Part shown: positions 27,513 through 36,952 of the stretch, in pieces | Numbering within the stretch: position 1 is the first letter of the stretch | How the letters are laid out: every line of letters starts with the position of its first letter | NCBI RefSeq assembly: GCF_024435075.2 | Contig: NZ_JAMZEG020000004.1 | Coordinates: forward strand, 116,001 to 180,000 | DNA: 64,000 bases | DNA from: Marinomonas maritima | Lineage (GTDB): Bacteria > Pseudomonadota > Gammaproteobacteria > Pseudomonadales > Marinomonadaceae | Direction of reading: 5' to 3' | Notes under the pieces: model-generated | What the model was told of the DNA's origin: nothing | Database searches by the model: none | The model's input: only the letters and a program-made list of their open reading frames with translations | Translations under genes and position numbers: made by a program

Positions 27513-27689
27513 TCAAACAGTCGGCTTTTGCGCAGCGTCTATTTTTACTTTCACCGCTTCGGCTTGTTCAGTCAATTCTGAATAGAGTCTGATGTCACCA
27601 CCGCGTTGCGCTTGCATAGCTTTTTCGAGTAATTCACCATATTCTTTATTGAGTTTTTTGAGAGGGTCAGACTTAAGAAATGAAAACAT
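27513..27689 (-). CDS. Small DUF6435/Lacal_2735-like protein
   Basis: 58 residues, MFSFLKSDPLKKLNKEYGEL onward, ending ...AQKPTV. It is highly charged and predicted as a helical hairpin, with a middle QRGGDIRLYSELT segment that I associate with the DUF6435 (Lacal_2735) small-protein family of marine bacteria; function unknown. AAGGA lies 8 nt before the ATG. The stop is only 7 nt from the end of the convergent GGDEF-EAL gene. Confidence 0.82.
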   Translation of the reverse strand: MFSFLKSDPLKKLNKEYGELLEKAMQAQRGGDIRLYSELTEQAEAVKVKIDAAQKPTV

Positions 27690-27811
27690 AATAATCCTTT
27701 GAATTGGGTGTTCTACCTAATACGTCCGCGAGCCCAGTTCGGATGACTAATAGACGGGATTAATAATTCATCTACTTTCATCAGTATAAAACCCTATTGA
27801 AAATACATAAA

Positions 27812-27845
27812 AAAACGTCAGTTTAGCTATCCAAACTGACGTTTT
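27812..27845 (-). terminator. Rho-independent terminator of gltD
   Basis: A 13-bp perfect stem (AAAACGTCAGTTT at 27812-27824 with its complement at 27833-27845) and an 8-nt loop. On the minus strand it ends in a T-run. It lies just past the gltD stop. Confidence 0.88.
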
Positions 27846-27875
27846 CCATTCTGTTTAAGGCATAAAGACGTGTGC

Positions 27876-29297
27876 TTAAACGTCTAAGAAATCCATGATG
27901 CCTTCTGCGGCTTTACGGCCTTCATCAATCGCTGTTACCACTAAGTCAGAGCCTCGAACCATATCGCCACCAGCAAAGATTTTTTCATTGGTGGTTTGGA
28001 ACATGTACTTGCCTTTCTTAGGTGCAATAACACGGCCACGAGCATCAACTTCGATACCAAATTTTTCGAACCAAGGCGCTGGACTGGCTTGGAAACCAAA
28101 CGCGATCAACACCGTGTCTGCAGGAATAATCTGTTCACTGCCTTCAACAATTTCAGCCGTACGGCGACCGTTTTCATCCGGTTCGCCCATTTGTGTTTCA
28201 ACCACTTTAATGCCTTCGACTTTACCATCACCAATTATTTCTACTGGCTGACGGTTAAAGAGGAACTGCACGCCTTCTTCTTTGGCGTTTTGCACTTCTT
28301 TACGAGAGCCTGGCATGTTTTCTTGGTCACGACGATACGCACAAGACACGCTTTTCGCACCTTGACGAATGGCAGTACGGTTACAGTCCATCGCGGTATC
28401 ACCACCACCTAAAACGACCACTTGCTTGCCTTTTAGATTGATATAATCGGCTTCATCTTCTTCGAAGTCTAAACAGTGATTCACGTTAGAGACCAGATAA
28501 TCTAAAGCATCGTAAACACCCGGTAGATCTTCACCTGGAAAACCGCCTTTCATGTATTTGTAGGTACCCATGCCTAAGAAAACCGCATCGTACTCTTCTA
28601 ATACATGTTCAAATGGCACATCGTCACCAACAGACGTTCCAAGTACAAACTCAACGCCCATTTCTTCAAAGATTTCACGACGGCGCGTCATGACACTTTT
28701 TTCCAGCTTGAATTCTGGAATACCAAACGTCAGCAAGCCACCAATCTCTGGGTACTTATCAAATACGACAGGCTTAATACCGTTACGCACCAAGACATCT
28801 GCGCAAGCTAGCCCTGCAGGACCTGCACCGACAATAGCAACGGTTTTATTAACCGGCACAACGTTAGACATATCAGGGCGCCAGCCTAAAGCAAAAGCCG
28901 TATCCGTAATGTATTTTTCAACAGAACCAATAGTGACCGCACCAAAACCACCTTCACCCAGTGTACAAGCGCCTTCACACAGACGATCTTGTGGGCAAAC
29001 ACGACCACACACTTCTGGCAAAGAGTTGGTTTGATGACACAACTCAGCCGCTTCCAAAATACTGCCTTCACTGACTAATCTCAGCCAGTTTGGAATGTAG
29101 TTATGGACAGGACATTTCCACTCACAATAAGGGTTGCCACATTCTAGACAGCGGTGCGATTGATCTTTTGCACCGGCCTCTTCAAACGGTTTATAAATTT
29201 CGACGAATTGCGCCTTACGAGTAATTAAAGGCTTTTTCTTAGGATCCTTACGGTCCACTTCGACGAATTGAAATGCGTTGTTCAAGCGCTCAGACAT
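27876..29297 (-). CDS. gltD: Glutamate synthase (NADPH) small subunit
   Basis: 473 residues. The N-terminal Fe-S cluster region has CLECGNPYCEWKCPVHN and a second Cys cluster CGRVCPQDRLCEGACTLG. The FAD site is GAGPAGLACADVLVRNG and the NADPH site VVLGGGDTAMDCNRTAIRQG. It passes electrons from NADPH to the large subunit, which makes two glutamates from glutamine and 2-oxoglutarate. It follows gltB after 113 nt that hold two hairpins, and a strong terminator comes after it. Confidence 0.97.
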   Translation of the reverse strand: MSERLNNAFQFVEVDRKDPKKKPLITRKAQFVEIYKPFEEAGAKDQSHRCLECGNPYCEWKCPVHNYIPNWLRLVSEGSILEAAELCHQTNSLPEVCGRVCPQDRLCEGACTLGEGGFGAVTIGSVEKYITDTAFALGWRPDMSNVVPVNKTVAIVGAGPAGLACADVLVRNGIKPVVFDKYPEIGGLLTFGIPEFKLEKSVMTRRREIFEEMGVEFVLGTSVGDDVPFEHVLEEYDAVFLGMGTYKYMKGGFPGEDLPGVYDALDYLVSNVNHCLDFEEDEADYINLKGKQVVVLGGGDTAMDCNRTAIRQGAKSVSCAYRRDQENMPGSRKEVQNAKEEGVQFLFNRQPVEIIGDGKVEGIKVVETQMGEPDENGRRTAEIVEGSEQIIPADTVLIAFGFQASPAPWFEKFGIEVDARGRVIAPKKGKYMFQTTNEKIFAGGDMVRGSDLVVTAIDEGRKAAEGIMDFLDV

Positions 29298-29314
29298 AAG
29301 CTGCTATCTCCTCG

Positions 29315-29397
29315 GCCGCTTGCAAACAAGCGGCACTTCTCTCAAATGGGTCAGACTGATTCGTTCACGACGCTTTGTTTACTGCAAACAAAGCGTC
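29315..29397 (-). repeat. Two hairpins between gltB and gltD
   Basis: One 8-bp stem (GCCGCTTG at 29315-29322 with its complement at 29327-29334, loop 4 nt) and one 12-bp perfect stem (GACGCTTTGTTT at 29369-29380 with its complement at 29386-29397, loop 5 nt) lie in the intercistronic gap. Neither has a long T-run on the minus strand. They may set mRNA stability or the GltB:GltD ratio, or be partial terminators. Confidence 0.6.
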
Positions 29398-29410
29398 ATA
29401 ACAGCGTGTT

Positions 29411-32400
29411 TTATTCCGGACGTTGACGAGTATTTGCCAAGAGCGCGCCTAAACTCGCTGCTTTTGGTTTTACTAGCCAGAACTTGCCAATGTAGTCATA
29501 GAAGTTTTCTAAGATTTCATGGCCCCATTCGCTGTCGGTTTCGCGGACGTATTCTTCGATCACAGAGCGAAGGTGTGAGCGATATTCTTCCGTTAATTCC
29601 GTCCCAATGCGGTGAATTTCCACCAACTCATGGTTGTATTTATCCACGAAGGTACGGTCTAAATCGAGCACATAAGCAAAGCCGCCTGTCATACCCGCAC
29701 CAAAGTTATAACCAGTATTACCCAGTACCGTTACCATACCGCCAGTCATGTATTCACAGCAGTGGTCACCAGCGCCTTCAATTACGGTATGTGTACCAGA
29801 GTTACGCACGGCGAATCGTTCGCCAGCCGTACCAGCAGCAAACAATTTGCCGCCTGTCGCACCGTACAAACAAGTGTTGCCAATGATGGCTGAAATCTGT
29901 GACTTAAAAGATGAGCCGCGAGGTGGACGTATGACTAGCTTACCGCCCGTCATACCTTTACCTACGTAGTCATTCGCGTCGCCATCTAAGTACATGTTCA
30001 AGCCGCCCGCATTCCATACACCAAAGCTTTGACCCGCTGTACCGGTTAATTTCAATGTAATCGGCATGTCAGACATACCTTGGTTGCCGTAACGTTTTGC
30101 AATTTCACCAGACAAACGTGCTCCAATAGAACGATCACAGTTGGTCACAACGAACTCGAACTCGCCACCTTCTTTTTCTTCAATGACGTCTTTCATCGTG
30201 TCCCACATTTTCAGCGCCAATAGGCCTTTGTCATGGGGAGGATTAAACGGCAAATCACAATATTGAGGCTTATCCGCTGGGATCAAATCATTATTCAAAA
30301 TTGGCGATAGATCCAAATTACGTTGCTTTTCCGTTTCGCCGGGAAGCAAGGCTAATAAATCCGTACGTCCAATTAAATCCTGTAGACGAGAAACACCCAA
30401 CTTCGCCAACCATAGGCGCGTATCTTGCGCCATAAACAAGAAGAAATTCTTGATCATGTCGACCGTGCCAATAAAGTGATCATCTCGCAAACCTTGATCC
30501 TGAGTGGCCACACCGGTTGCACAGTTGTTGAGGTGACAAATGCGTAGGAACTTACACCCCATGGCAATCATCGGCGTCGTACCAAAACCAAAGCTTTCCG
30601 CACCAAGAATGGCCGCTTTTACCACATCGAGGCCAGTTTTTAGGCCGCCATCGGTTTGCAGACGAATTTTGCCTCGAAGATCGTTAGAACGAAGTGCTTG
30701 CTGCGCCTCCGCCAAGCCCAATTCCCACGGTGAACCCGCATGACGAATCGAGGTAATCGGTGACGCCGCAGTACCACCGTCGTAACCAGAAATAGTGATC
30801 AAATCCGCGTAGGCTTTTGCCACACCCGCTGCAATCGTACCCACTCCCGGTTCTGACACGAGCTTCACAGATACCAACGCTTCTGGGTTAACTTGCTTCA
30901 AGTCGAAAATCAGCTGAGCCAAATCTTCAATCGAATAAATATCGTGATGCGGTGGTGGTGAAATTAAGGTCACACCCGGTACCGCATAACGCAAGCGTGC
31001 AATCAGGTCATTTACTTTACCACCTGGAAGCTGACCACCTTCACCCGGTTTCGCACCTTGCGCTACTTTTATCTGTAGCACTTCAGCATTAACTAGGTAT
31101 TCCGGTGTGACGCCAAAGCGACCCGAAGCAATTTGTTTGATCTTAGAGCGACGTTCCGTTCCGTGACGAGCTGGGTCTTCACCGCCTTCACCTGAGTTTG
31201 AACGACAACCTAGTTCGTTCATCGCTTGCGCCAAGGATTCATGTGCTTCTGGAGACAAAGCCCCTAATGACATACCCGCAGAGTCAAAACGTGGAAGGAT
31301 GCTTTCAATCGATTCTACATCGTCTACAGAAATGGCTTTGGCTTTATCAGACAAGGCGAACAAATCGCGCAGCATAGATGCCGGACGATGATTGACCAAA
31401 TCGGTGTATTTAGTGAAGTCTTCAAACTTGCCCGTGCCCACGGCCAGTTGCAGATTACGCACGACGTCAGGATTGAACGCATGATATTCCGCATCATGGA
31501 CGTATTTTAAATAGCCGCCCTGCTGGATCGGTTTACGCAGCTTCCAAGCATTGCCCGCAATGGTTGTTTGCTCACGCTGGAAGTCTTCAAACTTCGCGCC
31601 TTTAATTCGGCTGGCAACGCCTTTGAAACAAAGCTCGACAATGGCGGTGTCCAAACCAATCGCTTCAAATAATTGCGCACCACGGTAAGACGCCATGGTC
31701 GAGATCCCCATTTTTGAAAGGATCTTCATTAAGCCTTTGTTAATGCCTTTACGATATTTCGCATGACAAGCAATCGGGTCACCCAGTACTTCGCCCTTAT
31801 CGATCATGTCATTGATCAAACGGAAAGACAGATACGGATAAACGGCTGTCGCGCCAAAGCCTAGCAATACAGCAAACTGATGAGGATCACGAGCGAAACC
31901 GGTGTCAGCAATAATGTTAGAATCGCAACGTAAACCAACCTTCGTTAAATGGTGGTGAACCGCGCCCACTGACATCGGTGCAGGAATCGGCAAATGGCCT
32001 TTCGCAATATCACGGTCGCTCAGTACGAGAATAACCGCACCGTTTTTAACTTCTTCTTCGGCCTTCACTTGCAAGTTTTTAACCGCTTGCTCAAGAGATA
32101 TCTCTTCTGGGTTGTAATTGGTATCCAGACGCACCAACCGAAAGCGGTGATCATTCAACGCCAATAAACGACTGTATTTACGTGGTGACAATACTGGCGA
32201 AGACATAATGATACGATTAGCATGCTTTGGCGTTTCTTCAAACAAGTTACGCTCGACACCAATGCACGTTTCCAAAGACATGACGATCGATTCCCGCAAT
32301 GGATCGATTGGCGGATTGGTAACTTGCGCAAACTTCTGACGAAAATAATCCGTCAATGGACGAGTCTGGCTCGACATAACCGCCATTGGCGTATCATCAC

Positions 32401-33862
32401 CCATAGAACCGACAGCTTCATGGCCGCTTTCTGCTAATGGGCGGAAAATTTGCTCACGTTCTTCAAAAGACACTTGGAACATCTTCTGATAAACCAACAT
32501 CTCATCTTTTGTAAACGGCACAAACTCTTGAGTCGATTCCTCTAACAAAGATTCAATTCGAATCGCTTCTTGCTTCAGCCACTTTTTATACGGATGAAGA
32601 GACTTAAGACGATTATCAATATCTTGAGAGTGAAGCATCTTGCCAGTTTGTGTATCGATCACCAGCATTTGCCCAGGACCCACACGACCTTTCGCAACGA
32701 CATCTTCTGCTTTGTAATCGTAAGTACCAATTTCAGACGCAAGCGTAATGAAACCGTTCTTTGTTACTACCCAACGAGAAGGACGCAAACCATTACGATC
32801 CAGCATACAAATCGCATGACGTCCGTCTGTCATGACCAAACCCGCTGGGCCATCCCATGGTTCCATATGCATAGAATTGTATTCGTAAAAAGCACGCAAC
32901 TCTGGGTCCATGTTTTCAACGTTTTGCCACGCTGGTGGAATGATCAAACGCGCCGCACGAAAAATATCCATACCACCCGTCACAAGCACTTCCAACATGT
33001 TGTCCATTGAGGACGAATCGGAGCCAGTTAAGTTAACCAAGGGTTGAAGATCTTGAAGTTCTGGAATCAACGGCGAACGCAGCTTGTTCGCACGGGCTAA
33101 AGCCCAGTTGCGGTTACCTTCTATTGTGTTGATTTCACCATTGTGCGCCAACATACGGAATGGCTGGGCAAGTGGCCACTTTGGCAACGTATTAGTAGAG
33201 AAACGTTGATGAAACACACAAATCGCCGTTTGCAGTTTTTCATTGCCTAGATCTTTATAGAAAGATGGCAAATCCGCTGGCATCATCAGACCTTTGTAAG
33301 ACAGCACTTTATCTGACAAGGAACAGACGTAGAAATTTTCGTATTGCGCGAGCGCCATTTCGGTCTGACGACGCGCAACAAACAAGCGCGTCGAGAAAGT
33401 ACGAGCATCCATACGATTGCTGTCGATAAAAACTTGCTCAATGCGCGGTAAACATTCTTCAGCAATACGACCAAGACAAGACGCATCGGTAGGCACTTCT
33501 CGCCAGCCGACAACATTCAAGTCTTGTTCTTTAAGCTGTCTAGTTAATTCGTCACGCTGCTCCGTCGCAAGCGCTTCATCCTGATCTAAAAACACCATGC
33601 CAATACCGTACAGGTCAGACAAGGTGTGACTAAACAAAGTAATGGCTTCGTTACGCAAAAAAGCATCAGGTTTCTGTATTAAAAGACCACAGCCGTCACC
33701 GGTTTTTCCATCGGCGGCAATACCACCGCGGTGTGTCATACATGTCAAAGATTGAATCGCAGTTTTTAGCAGCTCATGACTTGTGTTGCCTTCCATATGA
33801 GCAATTAAGCCAAAGCCACAGTTGTCTTTGAACTCGCCAGGACGATAAAGGCCTGCATTCAT
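29411..33862 (-). CDS. gltB: Glutamate synthase (NADPH) large subunit
   Basis: 1483 residues, full length for the family. Cys15 (FKDNCGFGLIAHM) becomes the N-terminal nucleophile of the class II glutaminase after propeptide removal. The FMN/3Fe-4S synthase domain has CKFLRICHLNNCATGVATQ with the three cluster cysteines. The C-terminal GXGXG beta-helix repeats (GNTCLYGATGGKLFAAG, GNTGYNFGAGMTGG) are present. It acts with GltD in ammonia assimilation. The 417-nt upstream region contains a Fur-like box and a terminator-like hairpin. Confidence 0.97.
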   Translation of the reverse strand: MNAGLYRPGEFKDNCGFGLIAHMEGNTSHELLKTAIQSLTCMTHRGGIAADGKTGDGCGLLIQKPDAFLRNEAITLFSHTLSDLYGIGMVFLDQDEALATEQRDELTRQLKEQDLNVVGWREVPTDASCLGRIAEECLPRIEQVFIDSNRMDARTFSTRLFVARRQTEMALAQYENFYVCSLSDKVLSYKGLMMPADLPSFYKDLGNEKLQTAICVFHQRFSTNTLPKWPLAQPFRMLAHNGEINTIEGNRNWALARANKLRSPLIPELQDLQPLVNLTGSDSSSMDNMLEVLVTGGMDIFRAARLIIPPAWQNVENMDPELRAFYEYNSMHMEPWDGPAGLVMTDGRHAICMLDRNGLRPSRWVVTKNGFITLASEIGTYDYKAEDVVAKGRVGPGQMLVIDTQTGKMLHSQDIDNRLKSLHPYKKWLKQEAIRIESLLEESTQEFVPFTKDEMLVYQKMFQVSFEEREQIFRPLAESGHEAVGSMGDDTPMAVMSSQTRPLTDYFRQKFAQVTNPPIDPLRESIVMSLETCIGVERNLFEETPKHANRIIMSSPVLSPRKYSRLLALNDHRFRLVRLDTNYNPEEISLEQAVKNLQVKAEEEVKNGAVILVLSDRDIAKGHLPIPAPMSVGAVHHHLTKVGLRCDSNIIADTGFARDPHQFAVLLGFGATAVYPYLSFRLINDMIDKGEVLGDPIACHAKYRKGINKGLMKILSKMGISTMASYRGAQLFEAIGLDTAIVELCFKGVASRIKGAKFEDFQREQTTIAGNAWKLRKPIQQGGYLKYVHDAEYHAFNPDVVRNLQLAVGTGKFEDFTKYTDLVNHRPASMLRDLFALSDKAKAISVDDVESIESILPRFDSAGMSLGALSPEAHESLAQAMNELGCRSNSGEGGEDPARHGTERRSKIKQIASGRFGVTPEYLVNAEVLQIKVAQGAKPGEGGQLPGGKVNDLIARLRYAVPGVTLISPPPHHDIYSIEDLAQLIFDLKQVNPEALVSVKLVSEPGVGTIAAGVAKAYADLITISGYDGGTAASPITSIRHAGSPWELGLAEAQQALRSNDLRGKIRLQTDGGLKTGLDVVKAAILGAESFGFGTTPMIAMGCKFLRICHLNNCATGVATQDQGLRDDHFIGTVDMIKNFFLFMAQDTRLWLAKLGVSRLQDLIGRTDLLALLPGETEKQRNLDLSPILNNDLIPADKPQYCDLPFNPPHDKGLLALKMWDTMKDVIEEKEGGEFEFVVTNCDRSIGARLSGEIAKRYGNQGMSDMPITLKLTGTAGQSFGVWNAGGLNMYLDGDANDYVGKGMTGGKLVIRPPRGSSFKSQISAIIGNTCLYGATGGKLFAAGTAGERFAVRNSGTHTVIEGAGDHCCEYMTGGMVTVLGNTGYNFGAGMTGGFAYVLDLDRTFVDKYNHELVEIHRIGTELTEEYRSHLRSVIEEYVRETDSEWGHEILENFYDYIGKFWLVKPKAASLGALLANTRQRPE

Positions 33863-34279
33863 ACACCAACTCCCACAGTTGAAACATAAAATAATAATTA
33901 GAGAAAAAATTTGACTATCAGGTGGCTGGGCTAAAAAGCAAATTCGTAAAAGAATTCGCTTCGAGAATGACTATCATCTACCCAAAACACCACCAAAATG
34001 GACGATCATACTACCCTGCCCAAGGACACTACTCAAATTGATGCCAAGCGACTTTATGTTATTTTGGCGGTTTTTACAGGGGGTTTAGCGGCAAATAACA
34101 GGGACTTAGAGAATTATCTATGGCTGGAGTTTTTCCAAACAGAAAATTCCACTGTTCATTCATGTTTTTCAGAGAATTACAGTGATTTTTACTTAATTTA
34201 AAGATTCTCTATACAAAAGCCTCACAAAACGACGTTTTTGTGAGGCTTTATACGTTCTAGAGCAATAGAAAACTCGGCA
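33863..34279 (-). promoter_or_regulatory. Long leader/promoter region of gltB (no gene)
   Basis: 417 nt between damX and gltB. It holds the damX terminator (34216-34249), a Fur-like box CGAGAATGACTATCA at 33963-33977 (11 of 14 arm matches) and a minus-strand hairpin at 33938-33961 (9-bp stem with one G-U pair, 6-nt loop) followed by four T, about 70-100 nt before the gltB ATG. The hairpin could act as a leader attenuator. A 66-codon plus-strand frame at 33998-34201 has no ribosome-binding site or family features and is not called. Confidence 0.5.
34216..34249 (-). terminator. Rho-independent terminator of damX
   Basis: A 14-bp stem (AAAGCCTCACAAAA at 34216-34229 with its complement at 34236-34249) and a 6-nt loop. 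The minus-strand side continues in a short T-rich stretch. It lies 31 nt after the damX stop. Confidence 0.85.
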
Positions 34280-35812
34280 TCATTGAGCTTTTTTAATATC
34301 GTCCTGAATGCCACGAGCACTGCGTGCCCAAGGATTAAGGTCTCGAATGTCTTTGGGAAGAGTCTCTGAGGCCGCTATGGCTTCACTGCGATTACGATAG
34401 GTGCCGTAAACGACCACAAACCAATCTTTGGCATTATGTTTGGATTTGAAATAACCAAACGCATCGACGCCACCTTGATCACGAATGAAATCCTGCACGG
34501 TTGGTTTATTATAAGTGCCTAAAAGTTGTAGCGTGTAACGGTTAGGGTTTTGCGATAACCACCATTCTGTCTTATCAAATGGGTCTTGCGAAACTTTCAA
34601 GTTTGCCCGCTCATTTTTCGGCGGCGTCACAGGCTCGTCGACCACAGGAGCCGCTTGTGCCAAAGGCGCTTCAGAACGAATAGGCGCTGTAGAGATAGTC
34701 GGCGCCACCATAGACGGCACATTAGACTTACTAATAGCGGGCAATGACGTACTCATAGGAATCGGCGGTAAGACAATATCACCATCTTTCCCAATTTTAC
34801 GTTGCATCGCATCGATTCGAGCAATGGTCTCCGCAGAAGACTGACCTTGTCGTGAGCTCAAAGGAATCACATTACTGGTTCTATCTGCTGAACCTGTGGA
34901 GGACGAAGGCTTATCCGACTGTTTATCAGAGAATAACACCGCCACTAAAATACCTAGCATCACCACTGACAGTAATGCCATGTGAGCCAAAGGAAATCCC
35001 ATCGCAAGATTAAAGCGCATGCCCGACTTTTCGGGTTTATTGCCATTGCCCATCATGGTCTGAGCCATTTGGTTAATACGTCCAGGATAACCAGCGGACT
35101 CTTGGTAGATCTGCTTTACCTGCTTGTCATTAAACGGCAAATTGATCCCGCCGCCTACAGCACGAACACGATGCAATAAATACGCTCGCGTTTGCTCCAA
35201 TGAATAAGGTGCCAAGGTAAACGAATGGCTTAGCTGCTCATAGCGAGAGCGCTGATAAGCATCCAGATTGCGAGATAAAGGGTATTCGCTGAATAGAACA
35301 ACATGAGGGACAGTTTGATTGTCGGTTGCCAAGGACATCATGTCCAACAACATACTCACCGCATCGGTGTTTAACTCTTGAGCATTATCGATCAAGATCA
35401 ATGCCGCCTGCCCTTTCTCATCTAAGTCATGAGAAAATTTCAGCAAAGGGCCGAATGTCGTTTCATTTGGAGGTTGAGAAAAATGACTGGCGTAACCTGC
35501 GTAGATGGCTTGCAGTAATTGACCGGCTGTCATTAGCATAGTGCCTTTGACGTGACTGACGACCGTCGTATCGTCTTGATGTCGAGCAAATTCCATCAAA
35601 AAACGACTTTTACCACTGCCTTGCGGTCCTTGAACCACAGAGAGCAAGCTACTATAACGGCTTAAATGCTCAAGCAGAGCAAGCTGTTGATTACCTTCTT
35701 CAGAGGCGAAATAGACAGAAGCGTCTTTCGAGCCAAAAGGGTCCCTCAGCGTCGCTTTTGAGGGCTGATTGAGCGCATCCTCTAGGTCAAACTGAAAGTC
35801 TGGCTTCGACAT
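34280..35812 (-). CDS. damX: DamX-like AAA ATPase with SPOR domain
   Basis: 510 residues. The N-terminal ExeA/DamX-type AAA domain has Walker A GPQGSGKS at 62-69 and Walker B-like ALILIDNAQELN. A single membrane helix (MALLSVVMLGILVAVLF) lies near 275-293, then a Pro/Ser-rich linker and a C-terminal SPOR domain (about 410-495, YTLQLLGTYNKPTVQDFI) that binds denuded septal peptidoglycan. Such proteins localise to the division site. Placement after aroB and before gltB matches the pseudomonad order. Confidence 0.9.
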   Translation of the reverse strand: MSKPDFQFDLEDALNQPSKATLRDPFGSKDASVYFASEEGNQQLALLEHLSRYSSLLSVVQGPQGSGKSRFLMEFARHQDDTTVVSHVKGTMLMTAGQLLQAIYAGYASHFSQPPNETTFGPLLKFSHDLDEKGQAALILIDNAQELNTDAVSMLLDMMSLATDNQTVPHVVLFSEYPLSRNLDAYQRSRYEQLSHSFTLAPYSLEQTRAYLLHRVRAVGGGINLPFNDKQVKQIYQESAGYPGRINQMAQTMMGNGNKPEKSGMRFNLAMGFPLAHMALLSVVMLGILVAVLFSDKQSDKPSSSTGSADRTSNVIPLSSRQGQSSAETIARIDAMQRKIGKDGDIVLPPIPMSTSLPAISKSNVPSMVAPTISTAPIRSEAPLAQAAPVVDEPVTPPKNERANLKVSQDPFDKTEWWLSQNPNRYTLQLLGTYNKPTVQDFIRDQGGVDAFGYFKSKHNAKDWFVVVYGTYRNRSEAIAASETLPKDIRDLNPWARSARGIQDDIKKAQ

Positions 35813-35845
35813 ACTTCGTCCTTCAACAATAAGTAACCAACATAA

Positions 35846-36952
35846 TTAAGTAAGATTCGCTTGCTTACTCGCTTCAAGCGCGTCCAAAAGGCAGGCATTG
35901 AAGTCTTCCATCGGAAAGTCCGATGTCACGATAGCCTGACCCAGCGCGCCCAGTAAAACCAAACGTAAACTGCCATCTAGTACTTTTTTATCCAACGCCA
36001 TACGCTCGATAAAACCATCAACCGTCATATTTTCAGGCGGCAATACCGGTAATTTGGCCGCTTGAAAAAGTGCCACAGAACGACTGACATCTTGTTCCGT
36101 TAAATTCCCCATGCGCCAGGAAAGGTCAATCGCCAATACACTGCCCGCAGCGACGGCTTCGCCGTGCAACCAGTTGCCGTATCCCATTTCCGTTTCAATC
36201 GCGTGGCCAAACGTATGCCCTAAATTTAAGATAGCACGAATACCGCCTTCTCTCTCGTCTTGGGAAACCACATTGGCTTTAGCCAAACAAGATCGATAAA
36301 TAGCGTCGCTAATTTTGTCATTGTCTAACGCCATCAACTCCGGCATTTCTTGCTCTAGCCAATCAAAAAACGGCACATCACAAATCAAGCCATATTTAAT
36401 GACTTCCGCCATGCCAGCAGACAACTCACGCTGAGGCAGACTCAATAGCGTTTCGGTATCAATAATAACGGCTTGCGGCTGATAAAACGCACCGATCATA
36501 TTTTTACCAAGCGGGTGATTAACACCCGTTTTTCCGCCAACAGAAGAATCCACTTGTGATAACAAGGTCGTCGGAACTTGAATAAAAGGCACTCCTCGTT
36601 GATACGTTGCAGCAGCAAAGCCCGCCATATCACCAACCACTCCGCCGCCTAAGGCGATTACGGTTGTCGTGCGATTGTGTTTTGATTCCAACAGCGCAGT
36701 CATGATCATGCCGTATGTATCCAGTGTTTTGAACACTTCACCATCGGGCAACACACACGTATCCACGTGATAATCCACAGACAACATGGCAATCATAGAA
36801 TCAAGATACAGAGGCGCGATGGTTTCATTGGTCACTATCATGACTTGCTTGCCATGAATAGCATCATCAAAAAGAGCTTTCTGCTGACGAATACCACTAC
36901 CAATAAAAATAGGATAGCTGCGGTCGCCAAGATCAACGGTTAACGTGCGCAT
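35846..36952 (-). CDS. aroB: 3-Dehydroquinate synthase
   Basis: 368 residues. Catalyses the second step of the shikimate pathway (DAHP to 3-dehydroquinate) using NAD+ and a metal ion. Typical sequence: LPDGEVFKTLDTYG, ALGGGVVGDMAGFAAATYQRG, QVDSSVGGKTGVNHPLGKNM, and metal-ligand His in GHTFGHAIE. Its ATG shares one base with the aroK stop (TAATG), so the two are coupled. Confidence 0.97.
   Translation of the reverse strand: MRTLTVDLGDRSYPIFIGSGIRQQKALFDDAIHGKQVMIVTNETIAPLYLDSMIAMLSVDYHVDTCVLPDGEVFKTLDTYGMIMTALLESKHNRTTTVIALGGGVVGDMAGFAAATYQRGVPFIQVPTTLLSQVDSSVGGKTGVNHPLGKNMIGAFYQPQAVIIDTETLLSLPQRELSAGMAEVIKYGLICDVPFFDWLEQEMPELMALDNDKISDAIYRSCLAKANVVSQDEREGGIRAILNLGHTFGHAIETEMGYGNWLHGEAVAAGSVLAIDLSWRMGNLTEQDVSRSVALFQAAKLPVLPPENMTVDGFIERMALDKKVLDGSLRLVLLGALGQAIVTSDFPMEDFNACLLDALEASKQANLT

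Noticed and set aside
29278..29886. 202-codon plus-strand frame over the gltB/gltD junction
   Set aside because: Antisense to the end of gltB and the hairpin spacer; unusual composition and no family match.
33998..34201. 66-codon plus-strand frame between damX and gltB
   Set aside because: No ribosome-binding site or recognisable family; it overlaps the gltB regulatory region.
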